A DNA stretch of 64,000 nt, taken from Branchiostoma belcheri (lineage: Eukaryota; Chordata; Leptocardii; Amphioxiformes; Branchiostomatidae). Below, piece after piece: positions 62,920 through 64,000 of the stretch. The number at the start of each line of letters is the position of its first letter. Positions within the stretch are counted from its first letter, which is position 1. Below the pieces are notes generated by a model. That model was not told the DNA's origin and searched no databases. It saw only the letters and a program-made list of their open reading frames with translations. Position numbers and translations under genes: made by a program. The stretch covers positions 1,841,334-1,905,333 of the forward strand of contig NW_017803268.1 in NCBI RefSeq assembly GCF_001625305.1, given 5' to 3'.

Positions 62920-64000
62920 CTGGAATTAAAAGTGAATACATTTTTACACACCAGAAATTTTGCCTGAAACAATCTCATGAACACATCATGGACAGTTCTC
63001 GCAAGCAAACTTCTTGAAGGTCAATTGTTGGTAGAGTTGCAAAAAAAGAACTTCTGAAAATGCTGGACTTGAGACGCTTTCAGAGATTTGGCCTTGGTTC
63101 AAGGTGAACATGGCGAGGTAGATCAAGGTAGATCTAGAAGGAGCCAACAAAAAGTCACAAGCAGCATCCATCTTCTATGTTAGCAAGGCATTGTAGATTG
63201 ATAGACTATGCATCCTATTGACTTTGAACGATGGTAATATTACGACAGACAGACAAGCATGACGTTCGGCGCCATTTCCTATCTCTAAAATAAATACTAG
63301 CTATTTCTTAGAATTTTTCCAAACACAATAGCAAAGTCTAGATGTATACTCAAAGTTTTCGAAATAACCATAAGAAGAACCTATACTTTAACATGAAGTT
63401 TAGGATTACTGTTTCATTTCATTTTCAATGACTCAGCTCGACACCTTTTGTGTCTCTGCTATGTATGATTATGGGTCACAATGAGACTTTTTCATAAAAG
63501 GAACACCTGCACTCGAGAAGATGGTCATATGGAGTCATCTCGTAAGCAATCCTTAATAGAATATGGAAGGACATCTTGTTTGGCATTTGCATCAAGCCAA
63601 CGTTAAGGCTTCAAAGGATTTCATATGTCATTTCCCTTTTTCAAACAGGCCTGCTGTATGACGATTGATACATGTCCGGAGGCAGTCTTGCATTCTATGG
63701 GCACATCCATGCATTGTGAGCATAGCTTGTTATCCAGACCCCATACATCGTATCATAGACCGAGGAAGTCGATCCATCTTCACTTTGTTGACCTTTGAAA
63801 AATCATCTTGCACAAAAGTAAGGCTGAATAACGGCAACCCGTGACTCTTTGGAGGAGTGTGGCCATATAGGATGGAGAATAAAGATATTCATTCACGTCC
63901 CAAAGGAACATAAACCTCCAAAACAAGAGACACCCAAGAGCTGCAGATGAATAGAATGTTGATTTTACGTCTTTGCTATTGCTGTTGTTTGTATTGTACC
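62920..64000. other. EAAT intron, nothing recognised
   Basis: No further EAAT exon (TM1-TM3 motifs) is seen on the minus strand up to the window edge, so this is intron. No repeat ends recognised. Confidence 0.5.

Noticed and set aside
62986-63171. Missing N-terminal EAAT exon
   Set aside because: The frame shows no TM1-TM3 motif and no donor in a suitable phase; the 5' exons are more likely outside the window.

Overview
The window is a eukaryotic genomic segment. It is intron-dense, about 40% GC, and full of short non-autonomous transposons. Two minus-strand animal genes can be read by joining exons across consensus splice sites with matching phase. The gene families (nexilin, excitatory amino-acid transporter), the intron density and the SINE/CR1 content point to an invertebrate deuterostome. 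A lancelet (Branchiostoma) is my best guess; this is inference, not proof. All coordinates, frames and repeat alignments were worked out by eye.

Layout. 1-14,200 has no gene I can support: it is a mosaic of tandem repeats, TWA-flanked GGCC-ended MITEs, SINEs and LINE 3' ends. 14,986-38,334 (minus) is a nexilin-like actin-binding gene with 27 coding exons identified here, including one tentative 30-bp exon and two alternative terminal exons. The protein runs from a short N-terminus through about 18 copies of a charged K-G-[RK]-F-E-E-M coiled-coil unit to one I-set immunoglobulin domain, then one of two unrelated C-terminal tails. Predicted length is about 1,610 or 1,450 residues, against roughly 675 for human nexilin. 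Nearly all introns are phase 0, so most repeat exons could be skipped or duplicated without a frameshift. 38,400-59,000 is mostly repeats, plus a few exon-like or promoter-like islands: a 63-bp exon at 40,616, a TATA/CArG-like island with a good donor at 54,106-54,500, and YY1 and DR1 motifs near 58,170-58,217. Some of these may be the nexilin 5' end. 59,036-62,919 (minus) is the C-terminal two thirds of a glutamate transporter (SLC1A/EAAT) in eight exons; its N-terminal exons lie beyond the right edge. A 68-base run of N sits inside one of its introns.

The main points for a second look are: (1) expansion of nexilin by symmetrical exon duplication; (2) two mutually exclusive, phase-matched last exons, with a 97-bp-arm foldback just after the Ig-exon donor and a palindromic 20-bp satellite just before the distal acceptor; (3) a dispersed retroposon family carrying a hammerhead-like CUGANGA/stem/GAAA core whose stem covaries between copies, with one full copy flanked by a 12-bp target duplication; (4) at least twelve elements of several unrelated internal sequences that share GGCC termini and TTA/TAA duplications; (5) repeated TCTCGCGAGA palindromes carried by repeats. 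The two genes show no sign of functional linkage beyond being neighbours on the same strand.
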